A stretch of 64,000 nucleotides of DNA, from positions 744,001-808,000 of the forward strand of contig NZ_CP076448.1 in assembly GCF_019203965.1 (NCBI RefSeq), given 5' to 3'. How positions within the stretch are numbered: position 1 is the first letter of the stretch; every line of letters begins with the position of its first letter. Origin of the DNA: Elioraea tepida. Lineage in GTDB: Bacteria > Pseudomonadota > Alphaproteobacteria > Acetobacterales > Acetobacteraceae. The translations under genes and the position numbers were made by a program. The notes under the pieces are model-generated. The model was not told the DNA's origin and did not search any database. It worked only from the letters and a program-made list of their open reading frames with translations. Shown piece by piece: positions 8,372-17,150 of this stretch.

Positions 8372-9736
8372 CTAGACGGCGCGGGCGTGCCGGCCGACCG
8401 TGCGATCGAGCCGCGCGTCGAACACGGCGGCGATCGTGCGCAGGAACAGCCGCCCCACGGGCGTGACGGTGATGCGCCAGCCCTCGCGCACGATGAGCCC
8501 GTCGGCCGCCATGGCATCGAGCCGCGGCAGCGCCTCGGCGAAGCGCTGCGGCTGTGCCCCCCGCCCCCGGCATACCGCGCCGATATCGAGCGCGAGGTCA
8601 CACATCAGCCGCTCGATCAGCGCGGCGCGAAGCCGGTCGTCCTCCGTCGGGACCACGCCGCGGGCCACCGCAAGCCTGCCCGCGAGCACGGCAGCGCGCC
8701 AGTCGGGCACGGCGGCGGCGTTCTGGGCGAACCCGTCCGCCAGCGCGCTGATCGCCGAAGCGCCGACGCCGAGCAGCACGGGAGCGGTGTCGTCGGTATA
8801 GCCCTGGAAATTGCGGCGCAGCCGCCCTTCGCCCTGGGCACGCGCGAGCGGATCGTCGGCCTTGGCGAAATGGTCGAGCCCGATCGCCACGTAGCCGGCG
8901 GCGGCAAACACGCTCGATGCGGCGCGGAACTGGGCAAGGCGCGAGACCGCGTTGGGCAGCGCGTCTTGGTCGATCAGCCGCTGGTGCCGCTTCATCCAGG
9001 GCACATGCGCGTAGCCGAACAGGGCGATCCGGTCGGGCGCGAGCTTGAGCGCCTCGCGCGCGGTGCGCGCGACCGAGAGCTCGTCCTGGTGTGGCAGGCC
9101 GTACATCAGGTCGAGGTTGAGCGCCTCGATCCGCGCGCCGCGCAGCCGCGACACCGCCTCGGCCACCATCGCGAAGGGCTGGATCCGGTTGACCGCCTGC
9201 TGCACCCGCGGGTCGAAATCCTGAACCCCGAGCGAGGCGCGCGTGACGCCGGAAGCGGCGAGCGCGTTGACCATCGGCTGGGTCAGCGTGCGCGGATCGA
9301 GCTCCACCGCGATCTCCGCCTGAGGGTCGATGTCGAACTCTGTCCGGATCGCCTCGTCGAGCCGCCGCCACAGGATGGGCCCGAGGATGGACGGCGTGCC
9401 GCCACCCCAATGGACGCGCGCAAGCCGGATCCGGCCCGGAAGGCGCGCGGCGATGAGGCGAAGCTCCGCGGCGAGGTCACGCGCATAGGCCTCGACCGGG
9501 GCGACACCGTTGGCGACGACCGTGTGGCAGCCGCAGTACCAGCACATGCGGCGACAGAACGGGACGTGCAGGTAGAGCGAAACGGGCGCGGCGGGATCGA
9601 CCTTCCCAAGCCAAGTCTCGACCGTTCTGGCATCGACGCCGGAGTGGAACGACACGGCAGTGGGGTAGCTCGTGTAGCGCGGGACCTGGCCGTCCCAGCG
9701 AGCGATCAGCTCCTCCCAAGGGATGCGCGCGTCCAT
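8372..9736 (-). CDS. hemN: Oxygen-independent coproporphyrinogen III dehydrogenase
   Basis: A 454-residue radical-SAM enzyme that decarboxylates coproporphyrinogen III to protoporphyrinogen IX without oxygen. The [4Fe-4S] motif is CRRMCWYC (Cys61, 65, 68) with the extra Cys70 usual in HemN. HVHWGGGTPS-type sequence (VHWGGGTPSIL) and SLGVQDFDPRVQQAVNRIQ are HemN hallmarks, as is the N-terminal PRYTSYPTA. The length is normal. An Fnr-like box lies 37 bases upstream of the ATG, fitting use under low oxygen. No strong Shine-Dalgarno sequence is visible, so the transcript may have a very short leader. Confidence 0.95.
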   Translation of the reverse strand: MDARIPWEELIARWDGQVPRYTSYPTAVSFHSGVDARTVETWLGKVDPAAPVSLYLHVPFCRRMCWYCGCHTVVANGVAPVEAYARDLAAELRLIAARLPGRIRLARVHWGGGTPSILGPILWRRLDEAIRTEFDIDPQAEIAVELDPRTLTQPMVNALAASGVTRASLGVQDFDPRVQQAVNRIQPFAMVAEAVSRLRGARIEALNLDLMYGLPHQDELSVARTAREALKLAPDRIALFGYAHVPWMKRHQRLIDQDALPNAVSRLAQFRAASSVFAAAGYVAIGLDHFAKADDPLARAQGEGRLRRNFQGYTDDTAPVLLGVGASAISALADGFAQNAAAVPDWRAAVLAGRLAVARGVVPTEDDRLRAALIERLMCDLALDIGAVCRGRGAQPQRFAEALPRLDAMAADGLIVREGWRITVTPVGRLFLRTIAAVFDARLDRTVGRHARAV

Positions 9737-9772
9737 GGCGCGCGAGCATGCGTTCTTCCGTCTGCGCCCTCA

Positions 9773-9786
9773 TTGCGCCAGATCAA
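9773..9786 (-). promoter_or_regulatory. Fnr/FixK-like box upstream of hemN
   Basis: TTGCGCCAGATCAA matches TTGAT-N4-ATCAA with one intact half-site (ATCAA) and a 3/5 second half (TTGCG). Its centre is ~43 bases from the hemN ATG. At the usual -41.5 position the transcript would begin almost at the start codon. The match is weaker than the box before sqr but sits on a gene typically controlled by Fnr/FixK proteins. Confidence 0.5.
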
Positions 9787-9855
9787 GCCCGGCTGGCGAT
9801 GTGATGGCCTGCCGGCGGGGCGTCGGGCGCGCGGGTCAGCTGCCGGGGCGAAGGC

Positions 9856-11481
9856 TCAGGCCGTGAAGCGGCGAACGCCGCCGACGAAGGTGGCGAGCGT
9901 CCGCACGTCCTTCAGCCCCCGGGGGTCGATCGCGAAAGGGTCGCGGTCGAGCACGGCGAGATCGGCCAGACGCCCGACCGTGAGCGACCCCTTCGAGGCC
10001 TCCTCGCGGCCCGACCAGGCGCCGAGCGTCGTGTAGGCGGCGAGCGCCTCGGCGACCGTGATCGCCTCGTCGCGGCAGAGGTCGCCGCCGGTGTCGGTCT
10101 CGCGATTGACGAGGGCGTGGATCGCCGTCCACGGGTTCATCGAGCAGACGGCGAAGTCGCTGTGGCCGGGAGCGGGGATCCCGTGGTCGATCAGCGTCCG
10201 GTGCGGCCACATGTGGCGCATCGCCGCCTGGCCGCGGTTTGCGATATAGGCGTCGCCGAGCTCCCACATGAAGCCGGTGGCGGAGCTGTCCACCACGCCG
10301 AGCCGCTTGATCCGCTCCCGGACCGGGGGCGTGACGTAGCAACAATGCTCGACGCGCATGCGATGGTCGGCCACCGGATGCGCCGCAAGAGCCGCCTCGA
10401 TCGCATCGAGGGCGAAATCAATGCCCCGGTCCCCCACCCCCTCGATCATCACGAGCAGACCTGCCTTGTGCGCGGCGGTAGCGCGCGCGGCGAGGTCCTC
10501 GGCATCGTAGAGCAGCATGCCGGTATTCGGCACGGGCTCTCCCTCGACCGGGGTGCCGACATAGGGCTCCCAGTAGGCGGCGGTGCGGCCGGAGGTGGAA
10601 CAGTCGGGGCACCATTCGACGCCGATGACGCGCAACGTCTCGTCACCGAAGCCAGAGCGTATGCCGGCGGCAATGAAGGCCTCGACCAAGCCGTCCTCCC
10701 GCCCCGACACGATGATCCCGGTCCGGACGGTGAGCCGACCCTCGGCTTTCATCGCCTGGTAGGCGCGGATCGCCTTCGACGGCGTGAGGCTGTTGTAGAC
10801 CGAGGTGATGCCGTGGCGCAGGCACTCGGCGTGCACCGCCTCTATGCCGCGGGCGATGTCGCCCTCGGTGTCCTGGGCATGGACGGCGGCGAGGAAGAGG
10901 TGCGCCGCCGTCTCGCGCACGAGGCCCGTGAAGGCGCCTGTCGTCGGGTGTCGGTCGAAGCGTCCGAAGGGCGGGTCGGCGGCGTCGGGGCCGATGCCGA
11001 GAGCGGCGAAGGCGGCCGAGTTGGCGAGGCCGAGATGCCCATCCGTGCGCAGGATGAAGAGCGGCCTCCCGCCCGAGGCGGCGTCGAGTTCCGCACGCGT
11101 CGGATAGCCGCCCGATTTCATGTCGTTGAACCGGTAGCCGGCGAACCAGCGCCCGGGCGGCAGGGCCGAACAGTCGCGCGCGATGAAATCCAGGAGCTCC
11201 TGCCGCGTGCGCACCACCGACGGCTCGAGCAGACGCCACCGCGCGAGCCGGATGGCATAGGCGTCCGGGTGGGCGTGGCTGTCGACGAGCCCTGGGATCG
11301 CGACCGCCCCCGCGAGATCCTCGACCCTCGTGCCGGGGCCGGCGAGATCGCGGATCGCCTCGGTCGTTCCGCGGGCGACGATCCTGCCGTCGAGCATCGC
11401 GAGGGCTTCGACCTCTGGCGCGGCGGGGTCCATGGTGACGATCCTGCCGTTGAGAAGGACGACATCCGGGTGGAGGGGCAT
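9856..11481 (-). CDS. YtcJ-like amidohydrolase family protein
   Basis: A 541-residue metal-dependent amidohydrolase starting MPLHPDVVLLNGRIVTMD behind an AGGAG. The metal-binding HxH appears in PGLVDSHAHPDAY (~residue 68), with later histidines in MRVEHCCYVTPP and the C-terminal PAPGHSDFAVCSMNPW. The C-terminal GRLADLAVLDRDPFAI closes the composite beta-sandwich, typical of the family. Length and N-terminal NGRIVTMD fit the YtcJ subgroup (N-substituted formamide deformylase-like). It is transcribed away from the polyamine-type transport locus and next to an FAD oxidase, so a role in hydrolysing an amide or formamide from the same substrate is plausible but unproven. Confidence 0.82.
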   Translation of the reverse strand: MPLHPDVVLLNGRIVTMDPAAPEVEALAMLDGRIVARGTTEAIRDLAGPGTRVEDLAGAVAIPGLVDSHAHPDAYAIRLARWRLLEPSVVRTRQELLDFIARDCSALPPGRWFAGYRFNDMKSGGYPTRAELDAASGGRPLFILRTDGHLGLANSAAFAALGIGPDAADPPFGRFDRHPTTGAFTGLVRETAAHLFLAAVHAQDTEGDIARGIEAVHAECLRHGITSVYNSLTPSKAIRAYQAMKAEGRLTVRTGIIVSGREDGLVEAFIAAGIRSGFGDETLRVIGVEWCPDCSTSGRTAAYWEPYVGTPVEGEPVPNTGMLLYDAEDLAARATAAHKAGLLVMIEGVGDRGIDFALDAIEAALAAHPVADHRMRVEHCCYVTPPVRERIKRLGVVDSSATGFMWELGDAYIANRGQAAMRHMWPHRTLIDHGIPAPGHSDFAVCSMNPWTAIHALVNRETDTGGDLCRDEAITVAEALAAYTTLGAWSGREEASKGSLTVGRLADLAVLDRDPFAIDPRGLKDVRTLATFVGGVRRFTA

Positions 11482-11819
11482 CTGACGCTCCTGGCCAAGG
11501 GAGGCGGAGCGTGGCCTGGAGAGGAGGGCGCGTGAAGGCCCTGTGTGCTGGGGGCGGCGGCCGAATAGGCCTGCCGCCCCCCTTCTTCGGGACGGTGGCC
11601 AGCCCCCCTTCGGCCATGCCCGCCCCGTGATCGGACCGCCCCACACGGCCCGGGTCCCGCCGACGCATCAGAGAGGGAGTGGCCCCAGCCGATGCCGATG
11701 ATTGCTGGTGATAACGAAAACGCGAGCCGGCAGCAAGCGGAATGACACGATTTGACGATGTTTTCTCGCTTTTAGAGACTCCGTCAGCCTCAAGGACACG
11801 CGTTGATTGTAGGCCGACG
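11482..11819. other. Intergenic region between the DAO oxidase and the amidohydrolase, no gene seen
   Basis: 338 bases without a supported gene. Positions ~11690-11815 are visibly AT-richer than the surroundings (GATAACGAAAACG, TTTTCTCGCTTTTAGAG), consistent with a promoter region for the minus-strand amidohydrolase gene. I could not pick convincing -35/-10 boxes. The part nearer the amidohydrolase start is GC-rich with short inverted repeats. Confidence 0.5.
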
Positions 11820-13133
11820 TCAGGCTGCCAGGCGGTCAAGCCGATCCTTTAGCCGGTACCAGGTCCCGACGATCGGCAGGAACCAGGGCGTGCCGGCGTA
11901 GAAGGGTAGGGTCGGGAAGGGGAGGTCGTCGAAAGCCGTGGCAGCGTTGGCCTGGCCGGAGATCCGCAAGGCGGCGCGGTGGCCGAGCCAGGTCTGCATT
12001 GCCACCCCGCTGCCCTGGCAGCCGACCGCATAGTGCATCCCCTCGTGCACCCCGAGATGCGGCAGGAAGTCGAAGGTGAAGGCGACGTTGCCGGTCCAGG
12101 CATGGGTCAGCCGAACCTCGCGCAGCTCTGGGAACACCTCCGACATGAACCGGAGCAGCACCGGTGCGGCGGCCTCCGGCGTGGTCGGCGCGAAGCTCGC
12201 CCGCCCGCCCCAGAGCACGCGCCTGCCGTCGGGTGCGGGGCGGAAATAGTTCAGCACGCGCTTGCTGTCGCTCACCATGCGGCCGTTTGGGAACAGACGG
12301 CAGACCGTGTCTTCGGGCAGCTCCTCGGTCGCGATCATGTAGCTGCCGACCGGGATCAGGCGCCGCTGCACCCACGGCGTGGCGGGGCCGGTGTAGCCGT
12401 TGGTCGCGACGAGCAGCGCGCGCGCCTTCAGCGCACCTCGGGTCGTGGCGAGTCGGAAGCCGTCGCCGTCGCGGGCGACACCCGCGACTCGCGTGCCGTC
12501 GATCAGCGTCGCCCCGGCGCGACGCGCAGCAGCGGCGAGCCCCTGAACGTAGAGAGCCGGGTGCAAGGCCCCTGCCATCTCAACCACCATGCCGCCCCGA
12601 TAGTGATCGGAGCCGAGCTCCTCGCGCATGCGGCCGGGGGGAAGCATGGTCACCGCTCCCCCGGTGACCTCGGCGAGCCACTCGGCACGGCTCGCCATCG
12701 CCTCGTAGTGGGCCCGCGTCCAGGCGGCGACGAGACGCCCCGTGCGACGGTAGTGGCAAGCGATGCCCTCACGCGCCAGCGTCTCCTCGAGGAAGGCGAA
12801 GCTTCCGGCCGCCTCGCGCACAAGCCGCTCGGCCCGTTCGGCGCCGAAACGGGCGGCGAAGTCGGTTCTCGCGAGCTTGAGCCCGCCCGAGACCATGCCC
12901 CCATTTCGGCTCGAGGCGCCGAAGCCGATCCGTTCCGCCTCGATCACGGTCGCCCGGATGCCGAGGCGCCCAAGCGTCAGCGCGGCCGAGAGCCCGGTGT
13001 AGCCGCCGCCGATGATCGCGACCTCCGCCTCCTCGGGCAGAGGCTCGCGCAGCTGCGGTGCGGGCTCGGCCGCCTCCCACCACCACGGTGTCGTCTTGAA
13101 GCCACCCGCGCGCATCGACGTCCAGCCGCTCAT
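11820..13133 (-). CDS. DAO-family FAD oxidoreductase (gamma-glutamylputrescine oxidase-like)
   Basis: A 437-residue flavoprotein of the D-amino-acid oxidase/glycine oxidase superfamily. The FAD Rossmann motif EVAIIGGGYTGLSAALTL follows an N-terminal PWWWEAAEPAP, a layout like PuuB-type amine oxidases. Also visible are GFGASSRNGGMVSGGL (FAD ribityl/isoalloxazine region) and the C-terminal GMHYAVGCQGSGVAMQTWLG. It would oxidise a C-N bond of an amine or amino acid with transfer to oxygen or quinone. It is divergent from a polyamine-type ABC importer gene 74 bases away, so the two probably share a control region. The substrate is inferred from context only. A second ATG at 13115 is also possible. 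Confidence 0.82.
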   Translation of the reverse strand: MSGWTSMRAGGFKTTPWWWEAAEPAPQLREPLPEEAEVAIIGGGYTGLSAALTLGRLGIRATVIEAERIGFGASSRNGGMVSGGLKLARTDFAARFGAERAERLVREAAGSFAFLEETLAREGIACHYRRTGRLVAAWTRAHYEAMASRAEWLAEVTGGAVTMLPPGRMREELGSDHYRGGMVVEMAGALHPALYVQGLAAAARRAGATLIDGTRVAGVARDGDGFRLATTRGALKARALLVATNGYTGPATPWVQRRLIPVGSYMIATEELPEDTVCRLFPNGRMVSDSKRVLNYFRPAPDGRRVLWGGRASFAPTTPEAAAPVLLRFMSEVFPELREVRLTHAWTGNVAFTFDFLPHLGVHEGMHYAVGCQGSGVAMQTWLGHRAALRISGQANAATAFDDLPFPTLPFYAGTPWFLPIVGTWYRLKDRLDRLAA

Positions 13134-13207
13134 CTACCCCCTCGCGCGACGTGCGCGCTTCGGTATGATCCCGCGCGGGACCGTTGCGCTCAAGAGGGAG
13201 ACTGAAG

Positions 13208-14326
13208 ATGGGCACCGAACCGCAGGGCTTCCACGAGGACTGCATCGTGCTGGCGCACGAGCTCCACCGCCGCGGCCGTGTCGATCGCCGCACGCTGCTC
13301 GCTGGCCTCGCCGCGCTCGGCGTCGTTCCGGCCGCTGCGGGCGGGGCGCAGGCGCAAGGGACGCGCGAGATCCGCATGGTGAACTGGGGCGGGATTGCGA
13401 ACCAGGCCTTCGGCCGTTTCTATGGCGAGCCGTTCATGGCCGAGAATCCGGGCTGGACCGTGGTGCAGGACAGCTCCGGCCCCTCGCTCGGCCGGATCCG
13501 CAGCATGGTCGAGTCGGGGCGCGTCACCTGGGACCTGTGCGACAGCTCCTCCTCCTCCTCGATCCAGCTCGGCGCGCTCAACCTGGTCAACCGGATCGAC
13601 TATTCGATCGTGCCGCGCGATACGGTGATCGACCCCTCGTTCACGCTCGAGTTCGGCGCTGCGCCCTACTCGTTCTCCTCGGTGCTCGTCTACGACAAGT
13701 CGAAATTCCCCGAGCCGCCCCGCTCCTGGGCCGATTTCTGGGACCTCAGGAAGTTCCCGGGCACGCGGCTTCTGCGCCGCGACGCGCTCGCCACCCTCGA
13801 CGCGGCGATGCTGTCGCTCGGCCGAACCAAAGAAAATCTCTATCCGATCGACGTCCGCGCCGCGCTCGCGCGCGTGCGCGAGCTGCGCCGCAACCTGATC
13901 TTCTGGAACTCGGGGTCGGAGAGCGAGCAGGCGATGCGCTCGGGCGAGGCGGTGATGGGCATGATCTGGCACACCCGCGCCAAGGTGCTGCACGAGGAGA
14001 CGCAAGGGCGAATCACCTGGGAATGGAACCAGGGCATCCTGCAGCAGGGAATCTTCGTCATCCCCCGCGGCAACCCGGCCGGCGAGATGGCGCAGCGGCT
14101 GCTTGCCTCGATGCTCTCCAAGCCCGAGCCGCAGGTGGGCCTCCTTCAGTTCCTCGGCAACGGGCCGACGCACAAGGAGGCCGCAGCGCGCGTTCCGGAG
14201 GCGTTCCGGATCTTCAACCCGACCGACCCGGCGAACGCGGCGAAACAGGTTGTGATCGGCGCTGAGTGGTGGGGGAAGAACTACATCGCCACCAACGCCG
14301 AGTATCTCGACGCCATCACCGGCTAG
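13208..14326 (+). CDS. ABC transporter substrate-binding protein, polyamine (PotD/PotF) type, Tat leader
   Basis: A 372-residue periplasmic binding protein. The start at 13208 follows AAGAGGGAG. The leader has DRRTLLAG (Arg27-Arg28), a hydrophobic run and AQAQG, so it looks Tat-exported. The mature part opens REIRMVNWGGIANQAFGRFYGEPF, typical of family 1 binding proteins for spermidine/putrescine and related cations, and has SYSFSSVLVYDK-like hinge sequence (PYSFSSVLVYDKSKF). It heads an operon with its ATPase and two permeases, separated by a class II aldolase gene. An unusual serine run (DSSSSSSI) follows a ligand-pocket position. The exact ligand is unknown. Confidence 0.85.
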   Translation: MGTEPQGFHEDCIVLAHELHRRGRVDRRTLLAGLAALGVVPAAAGGAQAQGTREIRMVNWGGIANQAFGRFYGEPFMAENPGWTVVQDSSGPSLGRIRSMVESGRVTWDLCDSSSSSSIQLGALNLVNRIDYSIVPRDTVIDPSFTLEFGAAPYSFSSVLVYDKSKFPEPPRSWADFWDLRKFPGTRLLRRDALATLDAAMLSLGRTKENLYPIDVRAALARVRELRRNLIFWNSGSESEQAMRSGEAVMGMIWHTRAKVLHEETQGRITWEWNQGILQQGIFVIPRGNPAGEMAQRLLASMLSKPEPQVGLLQFLGNGPTHKEAAARVPEAFRIFNPTDPANAAKQVVIGAEWWGKNYIATNAEYLDAITG

Positions 14327-14410
14327 CCTGGCCGGGCGGACCGCCACGGCCTGGACGCCGCGGCGGTTCCGGAGGATGCTCACGCGCCAAGCCAACCGGG
14401 ACCGTTCGCC

Positions 14411-15181
14411 ATGACTCTCATCGCGCCTCGCCCGCCGCAGCCGAACCACCGGCCCACCGAGCGGGACCTGCGCGAGGACCTCGCCGCCGCCTACCGCCTG
14501 ATCGCGCGGTTCGGCATGGACGACCTGATCTACACCCATCTCTCCGTCCGGCTTCCCGGCGATGGCGAGCCGCGTTTCCTGATCAACCCCTACGGCATGC
14601 TGTTCTCCGAGATCACCGCCTCCTCGCTCGTGGTGGTGGATGTCGAAGGCAACGCGGTGGGCGAGCAGATCTGGCCCGTCAACCCCGCCGGCTTCGTGAT
14701 CCATTCCGCGATCCATATGGGGCGCGAGAACGCCCATTGCGTGATGCACACCCACACGCTTGCCGGCATGGCGGTTGCGGCGACGGCGGACGGCATCCTG
14801 CCGCTTAACCAGATGAGCATGGAGTTCACCGGCCGCGTGGCCATCCACGAGTACGAGGGAATCGCCGCAGACGACAATCTCTCCGAGCGCGACCGGCTCG
14901 TGCGCGACCTCGGCGACCACAATTGCCTCATCCTGCGCAACCACGGCCTGCTCACGGTGGGCGCGACCGTCGCCGAGGCGTTCTACTACATGTACTATCT
15001 CGAGATGGCCTGCCGGATCCAGGTCGCGGCCACCTCGATGGGACGGCCGCTCTCCATCCCTCCGCCCGAGGTGGTCGAACGCACGCGCGCCCAGTTCGAC
15101 AGCGGAACGACCAAGGGCTGGCGCGCCTGGGCGGCGCTGCGCCGCCTGCTCGACCGCGAGGATCCGAGCTACCGTGACTGA
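14411..15181 (+). CDS. Class II aldolase/adducin family protein
   Basis: A 256-residue zinc aldolase-fold protein. The phosphate/substrate loop region includes DDLIYTHLSVRLPG, the metal histidines are in HCVMHTHTLAGMAV, and NHGLLTVGATVAEAFYYMYYLE carries the third histidine and C-terminal helix. The family includes fuculose-phosphate aldolase, sugar-acid decarboxylases and aldolases of unknown substrate. It sits inside an ABC importer operon between the binding-protein and ATPase genes, 84 and 15 bases away, so it likely acts on the imported compound or its product. The sequence does not reveal whether the substrate is phosphorylated. Confidence 0.86.
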   Translation: MTLIAPRPPQPNHRPTERDLREDLAAAYRLIARFGMDDLIYTHLSVRLPGDGEPRFLINPYGMLFSEITASSLVVVDVEGNAVGEQIWPVNPAGFVIHSAIHMGRENAHCVMHTHTLAGMAVAATADGILPLNQMSMEFTGRVAIHEYEGIAADDNLSERDRLVRDLGDHNCLILRNHGLLTVGATVAEAFYYMYYLEMACRIQVAATSMGRPLSIPPPEVVERTRAQFDSGTTKGWRAWAALRRLLDREDPSYRD

Positions 15182-15196
15182 CCTCCGCCCCCGCTA

Positions 15197-16288
15197 ATGG
15201 CGGCGCTGTCTCAGGCACTGACGATCGAGCGGGTCAGCAAACACTACGGCCCGGTGCGGGCCGTCGACGACGTCTCTCTGACCATTCGCCGCGGCCGGTT
15301 CGTCACGCTGCTCGGGCCCTCGGGTTCGGGCAAGACGACGCTTCTGATGGCGATCGCGGGGTTCGTCGCGCCGACCTCGGGGCGGATCCTGCTTGACGAG
15401 AGGCCGATCACGCCGTTGCCGCCGGAGAAGCGCAACTTCGGCATGGTGTTCCAGGGCTATGCCCTGTTCCCCCACATGACGGTTGCCGAGAACGTGGCGT
15501 TTCCGTTGCGTGTCCGGAAGGTGCCCAGGGCTGAGATTGCCCGCCGCGTCGCGGATGCGCTCGCTCTCGTCCAGCTCGGCCATCTGGCCGACCGGCTGCC
15601 GAAGCAGCTCTCGGGCGGGCAGCAGCAGCGGGTCGCGCTCGCCCGGGCGCTCGTGTTCGAGCCGTCGCTTCTGTTGCTCGACGAGCCTCTCTCGGCGCTC
15701 GACAAAAAACTCCGCGCTGAGCTCCAGGTCGAACTCAAGGAGCTGCACCGTCGCGTCGGCCTCACCTTCATCTACGTCACGCATGATCAGGAGGAGGCGC
15801 TGTCGATGTCCGACAGCATCGCCATCCTGCGCGACGGAAGGCTTGTCCAGGAGGGCGCTCCGGCTGCTCTCTACGAACGCCCCGCGACCCGGTTCGTCGC
15901 CGATTTCCTCGGCAAGTCGAACTTCCTCGAGGGCCGTGTCGAGCGGATCGAGGCGGGTGGCTTCGCCTATCGCGTCGGCTCTGCCCGGTTCGTGCAGAAC
16001 GGGCCGTCCGGGGAGCTCTCGGTCGGTTCGGAGGCGCTCGTCGCGCTCAGGCCGGAGAAGGTCATGGTGCTCGGCGAAGCGCCGGCCGATCCGGCCCTGA
16101 ACATCCTACCCGGAACGATCGCCGCCTGGTCCTATTTCGGCTCCGCCTTCGCGCTCTCCGTCGATACGCCGGTCGGGCGCATGCAGGCTACCGTTCCCGC
16201 CTGGCGCTGCCCGATCGAACCGGCCGAGGGCCGCCCCGTCCAGCTTGCCTGGAGCGCCGAGGCCTCCGTCCGCGTGGTGGCGGACTGA
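15197..16288 (+). CDS. ABC transporter ATP-binding protein (PotA type)
   Basis: A 363-residue nucleotide-binding subunit: Walker A GPSGSGKT, Q-loop VFQGYALFPHMTV, signature LSGGQQQR, Walker B LLLLDEPLSALD and switch YVTHDQEEAL. The C-terminal ~110 residues form the TOBE-type regulatory domain typical of PotA/FbpC ATPases. It is the energy subunit for the two permeases directly downstream, whose first gene overlaps its stop (ATGA). With the upstream binding protein this gives a complete polyamine-type importer. Confidence 0.93.
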   Translation: MAALSQALTIERVSKHYGPVRAVDDVSLTIRRGRFVTLLGPSGSGKTTLLMAIAGFVAPTSGRILLDERPITPLPPEKRNFGMVFQGYALFPHMTVAENVAFPLRVRKVPRAEIARRVADALALVQLGHLADRLPKQLSGGQQQRVALARALVFEPSLLLLDEPLSALDKKLRAELQVELKELHRRVGLTFIYVTHDQEEALSMSDSIAILRDGRLVQEGAPAALYERPATRFVADFLGKSNFLEGRVERIEAGGFAYRVGSARFVQNGPSGELSVGSEALVALRPEKVMVLGEAPADPALNILPGTIAAWSYFGSAFALSVDTPVGRMQATVPAWRCPIEPAEGRPVQLAWSAEASVRVVAD

Positions 16289-17145
16289 TGACACGGGCGA
16301 GCACCGCGCGCTTCCTCGGCGCCTCCCTGCCCTGGTGGCTCCTGATCCTTCCCGCCCTCGTCCTGATGCTCGTGTTCTACGTCTATCCGCTCGCCGAGGT
16401 CCTCTGGATCAGCGTCACCGAACCCGAACCGGGGCTCGGCAATTACGAGCGCCTGCTGACGAGCCCCGCCGTGCAGCGCGTCTGGGTCACGACTCTCCGC
16501 ATCTGCGTCATCACCACCGTCATCACGCTCCTCTGCGGCTATGTCGTCGCCTATGCTCTGGCCTCGGCGCCGCTGCGGCTGCAGCGCTGGATGTTCCTGT
16601 TCGTGCTCCTGCCGCTCTGGATCAGCGTGCTCGTGCGCGCCTTCGCCTGGGTGACGCTCCTGCGCCGCCAGGGGCTGATCAACGAGGCGCTGCTGGCAAC
16701 AGGGCTGATCGAGGAGCCTCTGCGTCTGATCTGGAACGAGTTCGGCATCGCGGTGGGCATGATCCACTACATGATCCCGTATGCGGTGCTTCCGCTCTAC
16801 GCCTCGATGCGCGACATCGACCCGCGGCTTGTGCCCGCCGCGCGGGGCCTCGGAGCCTCGCGGCTCGAGGCGTTCCGGCGCGTCTTCCTGCCGCTGACCC
16901 TGCCGGGAATCATCGCCGCCACTGTGCTCGTCTTCATCTTCTCGCTCGGCTTCTACGTCACGCCCGCGATCCTCGGCGGCGGGCGGACGCTGATGATCGC
17001 CGAGTACATCAAGCTCCAGATCCTCGACCTGATCCGCTGGGGGCTCGGCACGATGATGGCCTCCACGCTTCTGATCGCGATCCTGCTTCTGTTGTGGCTG
17101 ATGTCGCGGCTCGTCGACATTCGCCGCGTGTTCGGCCAGGGGTGA
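16288..17145 (+). CDS. ABC transporter permease (PotB type)
   Basis: A 285-residue inner-membrane protein with about six helices (e.g. WWLLILPALVLMLVFYVYPL at the N-terminus and STLLIAILLLLWLM near the end). The cytoplasmic EAA-type coupling loop appears as AARGLGASRLEAFRRV followed by PLTLPG. The start codon overlaps the ATPase stop (ATGA). It is the first of two permease subunits for the upstream binding protein and ATPase. Confidence 0.92.
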   Translation: MTRASTARFLGASLPWWLLILPALVLMLVFYVYPLAEVLWISVTEPEPGLGNYERLLTSPAVQRVWVTTLRICVITTVITLLCGYVVAYALASAPLRLQRWMFLFVLLPLWISVLVRAFAWVTLLRRQGLINEALLATGLIEEPLRLIWNEFGIAVGMIHYMIPYAVLPLYASMRDIDPRLVPAARGLGASRLEAFRRVFLPLTLPGIIAATVLVFIFSLGFYVTPAILGGGRTLMIAEYIKLQILDLIRWGLGTMMASTLLIAILLLLWLMSRLVDIRRVFGQG

Positions 17146-17150
17146 CGGCG

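Noticed and set aside
8309-10036. 575-residue plus-strand frame over hemN
   Set aside because: It is antisense to hemN and has Arg/Pro/His-rich composition without any domain.
11690-11815. Small RNA or gene in the AT-rich stretch between the DAO oxidase and the amidohydrolase
   Set aside because: No terminator, ORF or convincing promoter pair; a plain promoter region is the simpler reading.
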